Source: Sporolactobacillus kofuensis
GTDB lineage: Bacteria > Bacillota > Bacilli > Bacillales > Sporolactobacillaceae
Length of the DNA stretch: 64,000 nucleotides
NCBI RefSeq assembly: GCF_024125425.1
Contig: NZ_JAMXWN010000002.1
Coordinates: forward strand, 1 to 64,000
Reading direction: 5' to 3'
The stretch's first letter is position 1. Every line of letters starts with the position of its first letter. The notes under the pieces are model-generated. The model was not told where the DNA came from and searched no databases. It worked only from the letters and a program-made list of their open reading frames with translations. A program made the translations under genes and the position numbers. This document shows positions 63,303 through 64,000 of the stretch, in pieces.

Positions 63303-64000
63303 TTGGTTTATTTTCAACCTTCTGAACGTGCCCAGAAGCTATCTGTTAACTTTTTTGATCGGTTGGACAATAAATTAGCTGAATCAGAACAAACAGGGTT
63401 GCCGTTCATTAACCTTTCCAAGGGAAATCCGGATCTGCCGACGCCTGAGCACATTGTTGCTTCCCTTAAGGCAGCTGTGGATCAACCGAAAAATCATGCT
63501 TATCCACCTTTCCTCGGTAAGGAAAACGTGCGATTAGCGATTACCGAATTTTATAAAAAAGAGTATGGAGTGCTCTTAGACCCAATCAATGAGATAGCTA
63601 TCTTTCATGGGTCTCACATCGGTATTACTGGAATACCGCAAGTGCTGCTTAATCCTGGAGATTATATGCTGATTACAGATCCTTGTTATCCAATTTATTA
63701 TTCCTCGGCCACTCTATCACAGGCGAAAACGTTTGCCCTTCCGCTAGAGGAATCGAATCGTTTTCTTCCGGATTATCGATGCATCCCAGGGGATGTATTG
63801 AAAAAGGCGCGGCTTCTCATGCTCAATTATCCAAATAATCCTACTGGGGCATTGGCAACCAAGGACTTTTTTCGAAAAACGATTGATTTTGCCAGAGAAC
63901 ATCGTCTTCCGGTCATTAATGACTTTGCTTATGCTTCGCTCGGCTTTGATCAAAACAAGCCGTTGAGCATTCTGCAAACAAAGCATGCGAAAAGCGTTGC
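63303..64000 (+). CDS. PLP-dependent class I/II aminotransferase, partial at the right edge
   Basis: The TTG start follows AAGGAGGAG. The 232 residues visible show fold type I aminotransferase motifs: LSKGNPDLPTPEHIV, YPPFLGKENVRLAI, MLNYPNNPTGALA and the PLP-contacting NDFAYASLGF. The catalytic lysine lies beyond the window. It is about 28 bases after the sulfoxide reductase and under the same riboswitch. A role in methionine salvage (MtnE-like transamination of ketomethylthiobutyrate) is plausible; a LL-diaminopimelate or other aminotransferase is the alternative. Confidence 0.87.
   Translation, partial: MVYFQPSERAQKLSVNFFDRLDNKLAESEQTGLPFINLSKGNPDLPTPEHIVASLKAAVDQPKNHAYPPFLGKENVRLAITEFYKKEYGVLLDPINEIAIFHGSHIGITGIPQVLLNPGDYMLITDPCYPIYYSSATLSQAKTFALPLEESNRFLPDYRCIPGDVLKKARLLMLNYPNNPTGALATKDFFRKTIDFAREHRLPVINDFAYASLGFDQNKPLSILQTKHAKSV

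Overview
The window reads as a piece of chromosome from a low-to-middle G+C, motile, Gram-positive member of the Bacillales. A lactic-type bacillus such as a Sporolactobacillaceae member would fit, but the genus is an inference. The support is: AGGAGG-type ribosome sites with many TTG and GTG starts, an LPXTG sortase substrate, lipobox binding proteins, CcpA-type cre sites, a SAM-I riboswitch, a DeoR/SorC regulator and a flagellin. No rRNA, tRNA or CRISPR array was seen.

Layout. 0-6.7 kb is a worn accessory zone. It holds a broken glycosyltransferase, a sigma-70-like gene, an IS3-family remnant interrupted by a complete IS21-family element (istA/istB), a second IS21 end fragment, and two small unknown genes. 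6.8-9.5 kb carries three exact 864-bp tandem copies of a class A beta-lactamase-like domain behind one signal peptide; a stop codon replaces the KTG lysine of the second copy. 10-14 kb has two sigma-like paralogues flanking a short-chain dehydrogenase, and a ParB-like gene. 14.3-20.1 kb is a surface region: a flagellin with a von Willebrand A domain in place of its variable region, an LPXTG protein, an EcsC-family protein and an L,D-transpeptidase. 20.4-23.8 kb is a ROK repressor, APC permease and ROK kinase operon. 24-29.3 kb (minus strand) is a polysaccharide or glycolipid operon whose main glycosyltransferase carries an MshEN-type (c-di-GMP-binding) N-terminus.

29.6-39 kb is a LacI-controlled operon: a CUT2-type ABC importer, two M20 metallopeptidases and a DUF1355 amidotransferase-like protein, with three identical operator cores upstream. 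40.8-42.7 kb encodes a secreted M30-like metallopeptidase. 43-48.2 kb is a complete deoxyribose pathway (deoR, deoC, FucP-like permease, DUF4432 protein, PfkB kinase), bracketed by 190-bp direct repeats. 48.8-59.7 kb is a 1,2-beta-glucan (sophoro-oligosaccharide) locus: GH3, GH94 phosphorylase, LacI regulator, CUT1 importer and an esterase, with shared operators and cre sites. 60-62.2 kb has a second copy of the dehydrogenase, 98% identical to the first, and a membrane-anchored GH5. 62.4-64 kb is a SAM riboswitch followed by free methionine-R-sulfoxide reductase and an aminotransferase that runs off the window.

The regions are modular sugar-import units, each next to its own regulator, joined by duplicated and recombined segments. 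Examples are the dehydrogenase cassette with a third terminator relic, a relic of a second ROK promoter, and the repeats around the deo cluster. This suggests a plastic accessory region specialised for saccharide scavenging and cell-surface functions.
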